Positions 15,701-22,772 of a stretch of DNA of 46,417 nucleotides are shown here, piece by piece; positions within the stretch are counted from its first letter, which is position 1; each line of letters opens with the position of its first letter. Made by a program: the position numbers and the translations under genes. Origin of the DNA: Prevotella sp. (GTDB lineage Bacteria > Bacteroidota > Bacteroidia > Bacteroidales > Bacteroidaceae). The DNA lies in contig JAEEPF010000007.1 in assembly GCA_016284635.1 (NCBI GenBank), forward strand, positions 1 to 46,417, written 5' to 3'. A model generated the notes under the pieces. It ran no database searches. It was not told the origin of the DNA and saw only the letters and a program-made list of their open reading frames with translations.

Positions 15701-16329
15701 TTCCTGCCGTCGATGCTGAGCAGAAGAAGCACATTGAGGCTGTGAAGGACCTGATTATGAACGAGGTGAACGTGAAGGAACTGCGTTTCGTAGAAGGTGC
15801 AGGTGTGCTGGTGAAGAAGGTGAAGTGTAACTTCCGTACGATGGGTAAGAAGTTCGGCAAGCTGATGAAGAGTGTAGCTGCCGCTATGGATGCCCTGAGT
15901 CAGGAGCAGATTGCAGAGCTGGAGCAGCAGGGCACCATCGGCATCGAGGTGGAAGGTCAGCAGCTGACCGTTGAGGCTGTCGATGTGGAGATCATCTCTG
16001 AGGATATCCCAGGCTGGTTGGTGGCCAACGAAGGCAACCTGACCGTAGCCCTTGAGGTGGAACTCACTGAAGAACTGAAGAACGAGGGTATGGCCCGTGA
16101 ACTCATCAACCGCATCCAGAACATCCGTAAGGAGAGTGGCCTGGAGATTACCGACCGTATCAGTGTGGTGCTGGCTCCTAATGCAGAGGTAGAGAAGTCC
16201 GTCAACAGCTTTGGCGACTATATCAAAACCCAGGTTCTGGCAGACACCATCACTATCGAGCCCAATGACGGTCAGGAGATTGACTTCGATGACTTTACGT
16301 TGAATATCAAAATCAATAAACAACAATAA
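12766..16329 (+). CDS. ileS: Isoleucyl-tRNA synthetase
   Basis: A class I synthetase of 1187 aa, charging tRNA-Ile. The HIGH-like motif is GHPGIHH (about 54-60), followed by KRKAGWDTHGLPVE. The editing domain lies in the middle, the KMSKS loop reads NKMSKHVGN (about 742), and the anticodon-binding alpha-helical region is C-terminal. The ORF-track start at 12718 falls on the promoter; ATG 12766 (MAKRFAEHNG) gives the standard N-terminus. The length and lack of a C-terminal zinc finger fit the long, eukaryote-like IleRS type. This type is known to include mupirocin-tolerant enzymes; tolerance is not shown here. It heads a block with dksA-like, lspA and two envelope genes. Confidence 0.96.
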   Translation: MAKRFAEHNGLNLTKVNDDILEMWREKNVFWRSVDEREGCPQFVFFEGPPSANGHPGIHHVLARTIKDTFNRYKTMKGFQVKRKAGWDTHGLPVELGVEKELGITKADIDNKESEKYISTEDYNKKCRENVMMYTQEWRDLTEKMGYFVDLDNPYITYDNKYIETLWWLLQQFYKKGLLYKGYTIQPYSPAAGTGLSSHELNQPGCYRDVKDTTVTALFKAVNPKEEWTKWGTPYFVAWTTTPWTLPSNTALCVGPKIDYVAVETYNAYNGEKITIILAESRLNAYLAPEGAITDGGEMPEYNKGEKFVPYRIVGRYTGEELVGLKYQQLMPWVKPSAKLDQNAADYVKVYAEAHPEKVFTGENGKDQFVEMESEAFRVIPGDYVTTEDGAGIVHIAPTFGADDAKVAKDAHIPSLFLINKKGETRPMVDLQGKYYVMDELDDNFIAKCVNKEAYGHHAGDYVKNAYAPEFNKDGKYDEQAASKAEDLNIVICMEMKQEGTALKIEKHVHNYPHCWRTDKPVLYYPLDSWFIRSTAKKDRMFELNKTINWQPESTGTGRFGNWLENLNDWNLSRSRFWGTPLPIWRDEDGKEICIGSVEELYNEIEKAVKAGFMQSNPLKVNGFVPGDMSKENYDKIDLHRPYVDNIVLVSESGKPMKRESDLIDVWFDSGSMPYAQVHYPFENKDLIDKGIAFPCDFINEGVDQTRGWFFTLHAIATMIFDSVAFKNVISSGLVLDAKGNKMSKHVGNVVNPFDMIGKFGSDAVRLYMMTNSEPWDNLKFDPEGVDEVRRKFFGTLYNTYSFFALYANVDGFDPQMAQVAFEKRPEIDRWILSCLNTLIKGVEAELDGYDPTRAGRLIDAFVNDDLSNWYVRLNRKRFWGKEMSEDKLSAYQTLYTCLMTVAKLLAPFAPFYADQLYKDLGGVLDSVHLDKFPVADESQINKDLEARMEMAQKITSMVLALRRKVNIKVRQPLQAIMIPAVDAEQKKHIEAVKDLIMNEVNVKELRFVEGAGVLVKKVKCNFRTMGKKFGKLMKSVAAAMDALSQEQIAELEQQGTIGIEVEGQQLTVEAVDVEIISEDIPGWLVANEGNLTVALEVELTEELKNEGMARELINRIQNIRKESGLEITDRISVVLAPNAEVEKSVNSFGDYIKTQVLADTITIEPNDGQEIDFDDFTLNIKINKQQ

Positions 16330-16351
16330 TTAAACTAACATCTCACATTTT

Positions 16352-16738
16352 ATGGCAGAGAAAACACGCTACACTGATGAAGAACTCGAGGAGTTCCGTC
16401 AGATTATCAATGAGAAATTGGCTTTGGCCAAGCGCGACTATGATCAGATGATGCGCGTACTGACCAACCAGGACTCCAACGATGTGGACGACACATCACC
16501 CACCTACAAGGCATTGGAGGAGGGTAGTGCCACACAGTCAAAGGAGGAACTGATCTCGATGGCAGCTCGTCAGCAGAAGTTCATCCAGGGTCTGAAGGCC
16601 GCACTGGTACGCATAGAAAACAAGACCTACGGCATCGACCGCATCACTGGTAAGTTGATTCCCAAGGAGCGCCTCCGTGCTGTTCCGCATGCTACGCTGA
16701 GTGTGGAGTCGAAGATGATGCAGCAGAACAAGAAGTGA
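16352..16738 (+). CDS. TraR/DksA family regulator lacking zinc-finger cysteines
   Basis: This 128-residue protein has an N-terminal coiled coil (EELEEFRQIINEKLALAKRDY) and the C-terminal DksA-like stretch IENKTYGIDRITGKLIPKERL, where a C4 zinc finger is expected. The protein has no cysteine at all, so zinc cannot be bound in the usual way. DksA-family proteins enter the RNA polymerase secondary channel. The acidic tip residues expected there (DSNDVDDTS region) are roughly in place. It begins 22 nt after ileS. Its 3' end overlaps the GTG start of lspA by four nt, so cotranscription and coupled translation are likely. Confidence 0.85.
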   Translation: MAEKTRYTDEELEEFRQIINEKLALAKRDYDQMMRVLTNQDSNDVDDTSPTYKALEEGSATQSKEELISMAARQQKFIQGLKAALVRIENKTYGIDRITGKLIPKERLRAVPHATLSVESKMMQQNKK

Positions 16739-17403
16739 GCCAGACGAAGCCATTACTGACAAAAGGTAGGATGGCGATACTTGTGGTATTCGCCGTCCTC
16801 TTGATAGACCAGATAATCAAGATCTGGGTGAAGACATCAATGACGTTGCATGAGAGTATCCATGTGACTGACTGGTTCTACATCACCTTCATCGAGAACA
16901 ACGGTATGGCGTTTGGCATGCAACTGGGCAGCAAGATCATCTTGTCGCTGTTTAGGATCATAGCCATTTCTGCCTTAGGATACTATATCTGGCTGGAGGT
17001 GAAGCGACAGGCAAAGACCGGCTATATCGTCTGTCTGTCGCTGGTGCTGGCTGGTGCTGCAGGCAACCTGATCGACTGCATGTTCTATGGACTCATGTTC
17101 AATGCCTCCTCACCTTATTATCTGTCGTACTTTGTACCCTTCGGTACGGGTTATGCACCCTTCTTGATGGGTAAGGTGGTGGATATGTTCTATTTCCCGC
17201 TGATAGAGACGGAATGGCCTACGTGGGTGCCTTTCGTGGGTGGTGAGCACTTTGTGTTTTTCAGTCCGGTATTCAACTTTGCCGATTCCTGTATCAGTGT
17301 GAGTGTCGTCTGGTTGCTGCTGTTCTATCGAGAACAGATCGGTAAAATCTCATTCAGCAAAGCTGTCGAACAACCAAAAGACCAAGCAGAACAGGTGGAA
17401 TGA
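16735..17403 (+). CDS. lspA: Lipoprotein signal peptidase (signal peptidase II)
   Basis: This integral membrane aspartic protease cleaves prolipoprotein signal peptides. Four hydrophobic helices are visible. Conserved motifs are NNGMAFGM (about 55), AGAAGNLIDC with catalytic Asp at about 114, and FNFADSCISV with the second catalytic Asp. At 222 aa it is longer than E. coli LspA (~165), due to an insert between the catalytic motifs (about 122-175), which I recall as common in Bacteroidetes. The GTG start at 16735 overlaps the dksA-like stop; an ATG at 16771 (MAILVVFAV) is an alternative. The next gene encodes a lipoprotein, a likely substrate. Confidence 0.93.
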   Translation: MSQTKPLLTKGRMAILVVFAVLLIDQIIKIWVKTSMTLHESIHVTDWFYITFIENNGMAFGMQLGSKIILSLFRIIAISALGYYIWLEVKRQAKTGYIVCLSLVLAGAAGNLIDCMFYGLMFNASSPYYLSYFVPFGTGYAPFLMGKVVDMFYFPLIETEWPTWVPFVGGEHFVFFSPVFNFADSCISVSVVWLLLFYREQIGKISFSKAVEQPKDQAEQVE

Positions 17404-18329
17404 GACGTGTGGGCGTACATCTGGTCATCGTAGGGGCAACCGTTCTGGTGCTTTTGTCTGCCTGCACGCCGCAGGTACCTTCAAAGTATCTTCAGCCCGA
17501 CGATATGGAAGACCTGATGTACGACTATTACCTCTCCCAAGGCATCAGCAACGGTCGGGCTGGTTCCACAGACTATGATCGTCGCTACAACCTGCAGACG
17601 GTTCTCAAGAAATATGGCCTGACCAATGCTGAGTTCGACTCCACGCTGGTTTACTATTACAACCACATGGAGTTGATGGACGTCATCTATTCCAACATCC
17701 AGAAACGGCTGGGCGACAAAGCCCTTGAGTTAGGTACTTCTGAGGGTGAGGTGGAGCGCTTCACTGCCAACTCTGCTTCTGGCGATACCACCGATGTGTG
17801 GGAGGGTAAGCGCCAGCTGATGCTCCTGCCCATACCGCCTTATCACATTGTGCAGTTCTCACAGAAGGCCGACACCTCTTATTATAAAGGTGACAGTTTC
17901 CTGTTCACGTTTGGTGGCCATTTCCTCGTTCAGAGTGGTTCCAGAAATGCCACAGCCTATCTGGCTGTGACCTATGAGAACGATAGTGTGGTTGCTGTCA
18001 CATCACCCGTCAGCCTCTCTGGTGGTTCTACACTTCGCATCAGACCCTGTGACCTGAGGGCCAAGCGGTTGGATGGTTACATCTATATGCCCCGTCGGGA
18101 TCAGACGGACAATGAGAGCGAGAGTGCCATCCTGCTGCTCAATCACATCCAGCTGATGCGTTTCCACCATAGGAAGCAAACAGATGAAGACAATACTCAG
18201 TCAAAGCCTTCTGTTGCTGTGCCTGAGAAGAAAGATACGACAGACTCTCTCAAACCTCGTATACATCGTCTGGGTGAGCGGCCGAATATGAACCAACCCA
18301 ATAAGAATCAACCAACAATTGCAAGATAA
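17400..18329 (+). CDS. DUF4296-type lipoprotein
   Basis: A lipoprotein signal (VLVLLSACTP) is followed by the DUF4296 hallmark: PSKYLQPDDMEDLMYDYYLSQGI and a later YYYNHMELMDVIYSNIQKRL. The C-terminal ~60 residues are charged and low-complexity (KQTDEDNTQSKPSV..., NQPNKNQP). It starts in a four-nt ATGA overlap with lspA, and its stop overlaps the following MFS start (TAATG). Translational coupling with both is probable. DUF4296 proteins are conserved in Bacteroidetes and of unknown function. Envelope anchored. Confidence 0.82.
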   Translation: MRRVGVHLVIVGATVLVLLSACTPQVPSKYLQPDDMEDLMYDYYLSQGISNGRAGSTDYDRRYNLQTVLKKYGLTNAEFDSTLVYYYNHMELMDVIYSNIQKRLGDKALELGTSEGEVERFTANSASGDTTDVWEGKRQLMLLPIPPYHIVQFSQKADTSYYKGDSFLFTFGGHFLVQSGSRNATAYLAVTYENDSVVAVTSPVSLSGGSTLRIRPCDLRAKRLDGYIYMPRRDQTDNESESAILLLNHIQLMRFHHRKQTDEDNTQSKPSVAVPEKKDTTDSLKPRIHRLGERPNMNQPNKNQPTIAR

Positions 18330-19666
18330 TGAAACATTTGAAATTCCGTCTATCATTGATGAACTTCCTGGAGTTTGCCGTCTGGGGAGCTTATCTCACC
18401 TGTATGGGTAACTACTTAGGACGTGCCGGACTTGGAGACAAGATTTCCTGGTTCTACGCCATCCAAGGCATCGTGAGCCTGTTCATGCCCACACTGATGG
18501 GTATCGTAGCAGACCGTTTCATCCAGCCTCAGCGCCTCTTGGGCCTGTGCCATTTCGCAGCTGGCGGATTCATGCTCGGCTGTTGGTGGCTGGGTGTGGA
18601 AGCTGGTCATGGACATGAGTTGCCTGACAAGTGGACCTTCATCGCCTTCTACACCCTGAGTGTGGCTTTCTATATGCCAACCATTGCGCTGGCAAACACG
18701 ACGGCCTTCACCATCCTGAAGAACAATGGCTTGGATACCGTGAAGGACTTCCCGCCCATCCGTGTCATTGGTACCGTCGGTTTCATCCTGACCATGTGGT
18801 TTGTCAACTGTTCCGTATGGGCCACAGAGAGTGCCACAGCCGAGGGGCTCTCATTCTCTTTCACGTTTGCGGAGAATCCCTATAAATTCCAGTACACCTA
18901 CATGCAGTTCTTTGTGTCGGGTGTGCTGAGCATGCTGCTATTCCTTTATACTTTCACCTTGCCTGAGTGCAAGCTCACGAAGAAACAGGGGAAGGTCTCT
19001 CTGGCAGAGAGTTTCGGCCTGAACGCCTTCAAGCTCTTCAAGACGAAGAAGATGGCGCTGTTCTTCATCTTCTCAGCCCTCTTGGGCATGTGCCTGCAGG
19101 TGACCAACGGCTATGCTGTACCGTTCATCACAAGCTTTAAAGGCAGTACCGATCCTGCTGTCTATAACTCGTTTGCAGCCAACAATGCCACGCTGCTGTC
19201 GAGTATCTCCCAGATCAGCGAGGCCCTCTGCATCCTGATGATCCCGTTCTTCCTGAAACGCTATGGCATCAAGGTGGTGATGCTGATGTCGATGTTTGCC
19301 TGGGTGTTCCGCTTTGGCTTCTTCGGCGTGGGTAATCCTGCTATGCCGGGTGTCATCCTGTTCATCCTCTCCTGTGTTGTCTATGGTGTGGCCTTCGACT
19401 TCTTCAATGTCTCTGGCGGTATCTTTGTCGATCAGGAGTGTGAGCCCTCTGTGAAGGCTTCGGCTCAGGGACTGTTCATGATGATGACCAATGGCATCGG
19501 TGCCACGATAGGAACCTTGGCGGCTGGCGAGATTGTGAACCACTACTGCTCATGGGAGAATGACTATCTGCAGGGTCAATGGACGACGTGCTGGTTCATC
19601 TTTGCCACCTTCGCCCTGATCGTTGGTGTCTCCTTCGCCCTGGTCTTCCACCCAGACAAGAAGTGA
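18329..19666 (+). CDS. Nucleoside-type MFS permease (NupG/nucleoside:H+ symporter-like)
   Basis: About 12 hydrophobic helices and 445 residues. The first helix, LSLMNFLEFAVWGAYLTCMG, and the following FYAIQGIVSLFMPTLMGIVADRF fit the nucleoside H+ symporter family (PF03825). Substrate specificity is inferred from the family only. It is the last gene of the ileS-lspA block and is coupled to DUF4296 by a one-nt overlap. No terminator hairpin with a T-run follows. Instead a TTTGCTACCGC box and AAAGTTC heptads lead into rsmE. Confidence 0.85.
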   Translation: MKHLKFRLSLMNFLEFAVWGAYLTCMGNYLGRAGLGDKISWFYAIQGIVSLFMPTLMGIVADRFIQPQRLLGLCHFAAGGFMLGCWWLGVEAGHGHELPDKWTFIAFYTLSVAFYMPTIALANTTAFTILKNNGLDTVKDFPPIRVIGTVGFILTMWFVNCSVWATESATAEGLSFSFTFAENPYKFQYTYMQFFVSGVLSMLLFLYTFTLPECKLTKKQGKVSLAESFGLNAFKLFKTKKMALFFIFSALLGMCLQVTNGYAVPFITSFKGSTDPAVYNSFAANNATLLSSISQISEALCILMIPFFLKRYGIKVVMLMSMFAWVFRFGFFGVGNPAMPGVILFILSCVVYGVAFDFFNVSGGIFVDQECEPSVKASAQGLFMMMTNGIGATIGTLAAGEIVNHYCSWENDYLQGQWTTCWFIFATFALIVGVSFALVFHPDKK

Positions 19667-19678
19667 AGAGTATAAAAT

Positions 19679-19734
19679 TTGCTACCGCTCGGTGGTAATC
19701 ATAAAGTTCAAAGTTCAAAGCTCAAAGTTCAAAG
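19679..19734 (+). repeat. TTTGCTACCGC box and AAAGTTC heptads upstream of rsmE
   Basis: The stretch holds TTTGCTACCGC, GTAATCATAAAGTT and about five AAAGTTC/AAAGCTC units. The last unit, AAAGTTGAAA, contains the TTG start codon of rsmE. The same order recurs at 20507-20563. Confidence 0.88.
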
Positions 19735-20496
19735 TTGAAAGAGTCCCGTTATTTCTACGTTCCTGATGCATCACAACAGAGAGAGTTGCCTGCCGATGAG
19801 TGCCAGCATGCCATCCGCGTGCTGAGGCTGAAGGTGGGCGACGAACTGTTCCTGATGGATGGGGTAGGGAACTACTACCGTGCTGAGGTGACGGAAGCCT
19901 CCTCTCATCACTGCTGCTATGAGATCGTGGAGACTTTGCCTCAGGAGCGCCAATGGACAGGCAATGTGCATCTGGCCATTGCTCCGACAAAGATGATGGA
20001 CCGCATGGAGTGGATGACTGAAAAGGTGACAGAGATTGGTATTGATGAACTCACCTTCCTCGACTGTCAGTTCTCTGAGCGTCAGGTGGTCAAGCTGCCC
20101 CGTATTGAGAAGATTGTCATCTCAGCCGTCAAGCAGAGCCACAAGGCCTGGATGCCCATCGTGCATGAGATGACGGCCTTCAAGACCTTCATCACCCAAC
20201 CTCGTGAGGGCCGTAAATACATTGCCCACTGCTATGAGGAAATCCCTCGCACCTATCTCTTTGACGAGTTGCAGAAACCCTCAACTGTCAACTGTCCACT
20301 GTCATCTGTCAACTCTGATGATGTCACCGTATTGATTGGCCCTGAGGGAGACTTCTCCATCGATGAGGTGCGTCAGGCAGTGGCAGCTGGCTATCAGTCC
20401 GTCCATCTTGGCAAGAGCCGCCTCCGTACAGAAACAGCAGGCCTCTCAGCCGTCATGATGATGCAACTGAGTAAAGGTAAAATGGTAAAAAAGTAA
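19735..20496 (+). CDS. rsmE: 16S rRNA (uracil-1498-N3)-methyltransferase
   Basis: RsmE methylates U1498 of 16S rRNA with SAM and has a SPOUT knot. Visible are the N-terminal PUA-like part (RYFYVPDAS, ECQHAIRVLRLKVGDEL) and the knot with VTVLIGPEGDFSIDEV and LGKSRLRTETAGLSAVMMM. The start is TTG, lying in the last heptad of the upstream repeat; no ATG or GTG fits the conserved N-terminus. Two more repeat-derived parts are visible. The segment STVNCPLSSVNS, just before the knot motif, comes from an ACTGTCA-type microsatellite. The C-terminal SKGKMVKK comes from a GTAAAAAG repeat. Confidence 0.93.
   Translation: MKESRYFYVPDASQQRELPADECQHAIRVLRLKVGDELFLMDGVGNYYRAEVTEASSHHCCYEIVETLPQERQWTGNVHLAIAPTKMMDRMEWMTEKVTEIGIDELTFLDCQFSERQVVKLPRIEKIVISAVKQSHKAWMPIVHEMTAFKTFITQPREGRKYIAHCYEEIPRTYLFDELQKPSTVNCPLSSVNSDDVTVLIGPEGDFSIDEVRQAVAAGYQSVHLGKSRLRTETAGLSAVMMMQLSKGKMVKK
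20279..20314. repeat. ACTGTCA-type microsatellite inside rsmE
   Basis: TCAACTGTCAACTGTCCACT followed by more CTGTCA units, read in frame. The same word family forms the arms of the inverted repeat at 25941-26158. Confidence 0.8.
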
Positions 20497-20563
20497 AAAG
20501 GTAAAAATTTGCTACCGCATAAGTAATCATAAAGTTCAAAGTTTAAAGTTCAAAGTTCAAAGT
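20471..20563. repeat. GTAAAAAG repeat, TTTGCTACCGC box and AAAGTTC heptads
   Basis: GTAAAAAG-type units (20471-20506) overlap the end of rsmE and contain its stop codon. TTTGCTACCGC, GTAATCATAAAGTT and four AAAGTTC/AAAGTTT units follow, ending 10 nt before the ligase start. Confidence 0.88.
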
Positions 20564-20572
20564 ATAAATAGT

Positions 20573-21913
20573 ATGACTGACGAGAAAATCATGGCTACTA
20601 TCAAGCCTGACGGTGAATGCTGGCAGCCGGAAATCGAGAAAATGCCAAGAGAGCAGCTGGAAGCACTGCAAGTGAAGAAACTCAAGGAGAGCATCAAGGT
20701 TGCTCTTAACTCTCCTTTCTACAAGAAGCGTCTGGGAGATCTTGGCATCACGCCTGACTCCATCAACTCGCTGGCAGACCTCCGCAAGATCCCCTTCACC
20801 ACGAAGCAGGATCTGCGCGACAACTATCCTTATGGCCTCGTAGGCAGAAGTCTGGACGATGCCATCCGTATCCACTCTACCAGTGGTACCACGGGTAATC
20901 CCTGTGTGGTGGTCTATTCAGAGCACGATATCTGCTCTTGGGCCAACATGATTGCCCGCAACCTCTATATGGTGGGCTGCCGCAAGAGCGACATCTTCCA
21001 GAACTCTTCTGGCTACGGTATGTTCACTGGCGGTCTGGGCTTCCAGTATGGTGCAGAGTGGCTGGGTGCTATGACTGTTCCTGCTGCTGCTGGTAACACC
21101 AAGCGCCAGATCAAGTTCATCAAGGACTTTGGTACCACCGTTCTTCATGCCATCCCCTCTTATGCCATCTATCTGGCAGAGGCCATTAGGGAAGAAGGTA
21201 TTGATCCAAAAGATCTGAAACTTCACACACTCTGTATCGGAGCAGAGCCCCATACTGAGGAGCAGCGTCGTCGTATTGAGCGTGTGTTGGACGTCAAGGC
21301 CTACAACTCGTTTGGTATGACAGAGATGAACGGTCCTGGTGTGGCCTTTGAGTGTAAGTATCAGGAAGGCATGCACCTCTGGGAGGACAACTACATCGTG
21401 GAGATTGTCGATCCTGAAACCTTGGAGCCTGTGCCCGATGGTCAGATGGGTGAGATGGTGCTGACCACCCTTGACCGTGATATGATGCCTGTGCTGAGGT
21501 ATCGCACCCGTGACCTCACCCGCATCATCCCTGGTGAGTGTAAGTGTGGACGTACCCATCGCCGTATTGACCGCATCAAGGGCCGTACTGATGATATGTT
21601 CATCATCAAGGGTGTCAACGTCTTCCCGATGCAGGTGGAGAAAGTCCTGGTGCAGTATCCCGGCTTGGGCAGCAACTATCTGATCACACTCGACACCGTT
21701 AATGACAGCGATGTGATGACCGTTGAGGTAGAGCTTGAAGGACTGGAGTCGGATATCTTCCCCGATATTCAGAATATGACGAAGGACATCCAGGCAGCCC
21801 TGAAGAGTGAGATCCTGCTGAAGCCTCAGGTGAAGCTGGTGAAGAAGGGCTCTCTGCCCATGAGCGAGGGCAAGGCTGTCCGTGTGAAGGACTTAAGAGA
21901 AGGTAGAGGATGA
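20573..21913 (+). CDS. paaK: Phenylacetate-CoA ligase family adenylate-forming enzyme
   Basis: The protein has the PaaK-type AMP-binding signature HSTSGTTGNP (about residues 102-111), FGMTEMNGPG in the middle, and YRTRDLTRIIPGECKCGRTH, RIKGRTDDMFIIKGVNVFP near the C-terminal subdomain. It would form acyl-CoA via an adenylate. In gut Bacteroidales it is often found without other paa genes, so aryl-acid activation or salvage is an inference. ATG1 or ATG7 (MATIKPDG) may be the start. The AAAGTTC repeat ends just upstream. Its stop overlaps the ATG of the DUF3256 gene by four nt. Confidence 0.9.
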   Translation: MTDEKIMATIKPDGECWQPEIEKMPREQLEALQVKKLKESIKVALNSPFYKKRLGDLGITPDSINSLADLRKIPFTTKQDLRDNYPYGLVGRSLDDAIRIHSTSGTTGNPCVVVYSEHDICSWANMIARNLYMVGCRKSDIFQNSSGYGMFTGGLGFQYGAEWLGAMTVPAAAGNTKRQIKFIKDFGTTVLHAIPSYAIYLAEAIREEGIDPKDLKLHTLCIGAEPHTEEQRRRIERVLDVKAYNSFGMTEMNGPGVAFECKYQEGMHLWEDNYIVEIVDPETLEPVPDGQMGEMVLTTLDRDMMPVLRYRTRDLTRIIPGECKCGRTHRRIDRIKGRTDDMFIIKGVNVFPMQVEKVLVQYPGLGSNYLITLDTVNDSDVMTVEVELEGLESDIFPDIQNMTKDIQAALKSEILLKPQVKLVKKGSLPMSEGKAVRVKDLREGRG

Positions 21914-22503
21914 AAACCAGGCTGTTTGCTTTAGGCTTATGGCTGATGGCATTCACCAGTCAGGCGTCTGCACACCAACAGACTCCTGACTCCTGTCTCC
22001 AGTCTTCTGACTCCAGTCTCCAGACTCCTGACTCCTGTCTCCTGACTCCTGACTCCTGTCTCCTGACTCCTTCCCTCTCGGATGTCTTCAAGCAGATGCC
22101 TGACTCCCTGATGCCCTATCTGTCTGCCAACAACCGCCTGGACTTCATCGACTTCATGGACTCCAACATGAAGGCCGAGGTGTCTAATCAGACGGGTGGC
22201 ACCAGTGAGATGACAGCCCTGACAGACGACAGCCTCTCCATCCGTATGAGCGATGCCCTGCGGGTGGATATGCTGCTGTTCGATCTTGATGAGCCTGTTG
22301 ACACCATCCGGCAAGTGATTGTTTTTGTTGAGACCTTCCTGTCAGACTCCATCTATGGTGAGAGTGTCTGCAAGACATTCTCCCTTGACTGGCAGCCTGT
22401 CACGAGGGATATTCCATTTAATGAAGCGCAGCGGAAGCGTCTGGAGCCTCTAAACCTGCAAAATATCCTTAAATGGAGTGAGGATAAATTAAACAATCGT
22501 TAA
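21910..22503 (+). CDS. DUF3256-type secreted protein with a microsatellite-encoded linker
   Basis: A signal peptide (MKTRLFALGLWLMAFTSQASA) is followed by a 35-residue repeat-derived segment with the pattern SCLQSSDSSLQTPDS, SCLLTPDSCLLTP. The conserved DUF3256 region comes next (VFKQMPDSLMPYLSANNRLD, FIDFMDSNMKAEVSN, LSIRMSDA). The linker is encoded by a tandem run of GACTCCTGTCTCC/CTGACTC words (about 21984-22073), absent from what I recall of relatives. DUF3256 proteins are Bacteroidetes-specific and of unknown function. The ATG overlaps the ligase stop (ATGA). Confidence 0.8.
   Translation: MKTRLFALGLWLMAFTSQASAHQQTPDSCLQSSDSSLQTPDSCLLTPDSCLLTPSLSDVFKQMPDSLMPYLSANNRLDFIDFMDSNMKAEVSNQTGGTSEMTALTDDSLSIRMSDALRVDMLLFDLDEPVDTIRQVIVFVETFLSDSIYGESVCKTFSLDWQPVTRDIPFNEAQRKRLEPLNLQNILKWSEDKLNNR
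21984..22073. repeat. GACTCCTGTCTCC-type microsatellite inside the DUF3256 gene
   Basis: About 90 bp of alternating GACTCCTG, TCTCC and CTGACTC words in frame. The same family, reverse complemented, occurs inside murB at 28884-28921. Confidence 0.88.
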
Positions 22504-22542
22504 ATAATAGTCCTGAATAGTATAAGAAAGAAAAATTATGTC

Positions 22543-22550
22543 TATATTTG
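22543..22550 (+). promoter_or_regulatory. -7 box of small RNA 1
   Basis: TATATTTG immediately precedes the conserved 5' segment shared with small RNA 2. No clear TTTG is seen 19-21 nt upstream. Confidence 0.6.
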
Positions 22551-22554
22551 CATC

Positions 22555-22706
22555 GTGTTTTTCATGGTATTAGATTATTAAGGTTAATTGGGAATACTAT
22601 TTATCGCGAGATAGGTTTTATTCGAACTCCAATAACAGTACAAATCATTTTATTTGTAATGTTTTTGGTTAAAAAAAAGGGAACCTGAGAAGGTTCTCTT
22701 TTTCTT
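22555..22706 (+). ncRNA. Probable small RNA 1 (shared 5' element, own terminator)
   Basis: After the promoter box comes GTGTTTTTCATGGTATTAGA, then TTATTAAGGTTAA. This matches the segment after the promoter of the RNA at 30601 (GTGTTTTTCATAGTATTAGA, TTTAAGGTTAA). The transcript would be about 150 nt, with no ORF and an intrinsic terminator. I recall this 5' segment as recurring in Bacteroidales genomes, and it may belong to the Bacteroidales-1 RNA motif. That name is a recollection, not a search result. Confidence 0.6.
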
Positions 22707-22708
22707 TA
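22678..22708 (+). terminator. Intrinsic terminator of small RNA 1
   Basis: GAACCT-gaga-AGGTTC stem followed by TCTTTTTCTTT, preceded by an A8 tract. It could also act in the other direction for proS. Confidence 0.8.
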
Positions 22709-22710
22709 TT

Positions 22711-22760
22711 CCCCTCCTGAGTAGGAGGGGTGCCCGAAGGGCGGGGTGGTCTGATCCGCC
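22711..22760. repeat. Partial element A with a different small hairpin insert
   Basis: CCCCTCCTGAGTAGGAGGGG is followed by GGGGTGGTCTGATCC. Between them, where copy 3 has TTA and the copy at 39743 has TCA, sits GCCCGAAGGGC (22732-22742), an 11-nt hairpin unrelated to B. It lies between small RNA 1 and the 3' end of proS. Confidence 0.8.
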
Positions 22761-22772
22761 TCTATTTCCGCC

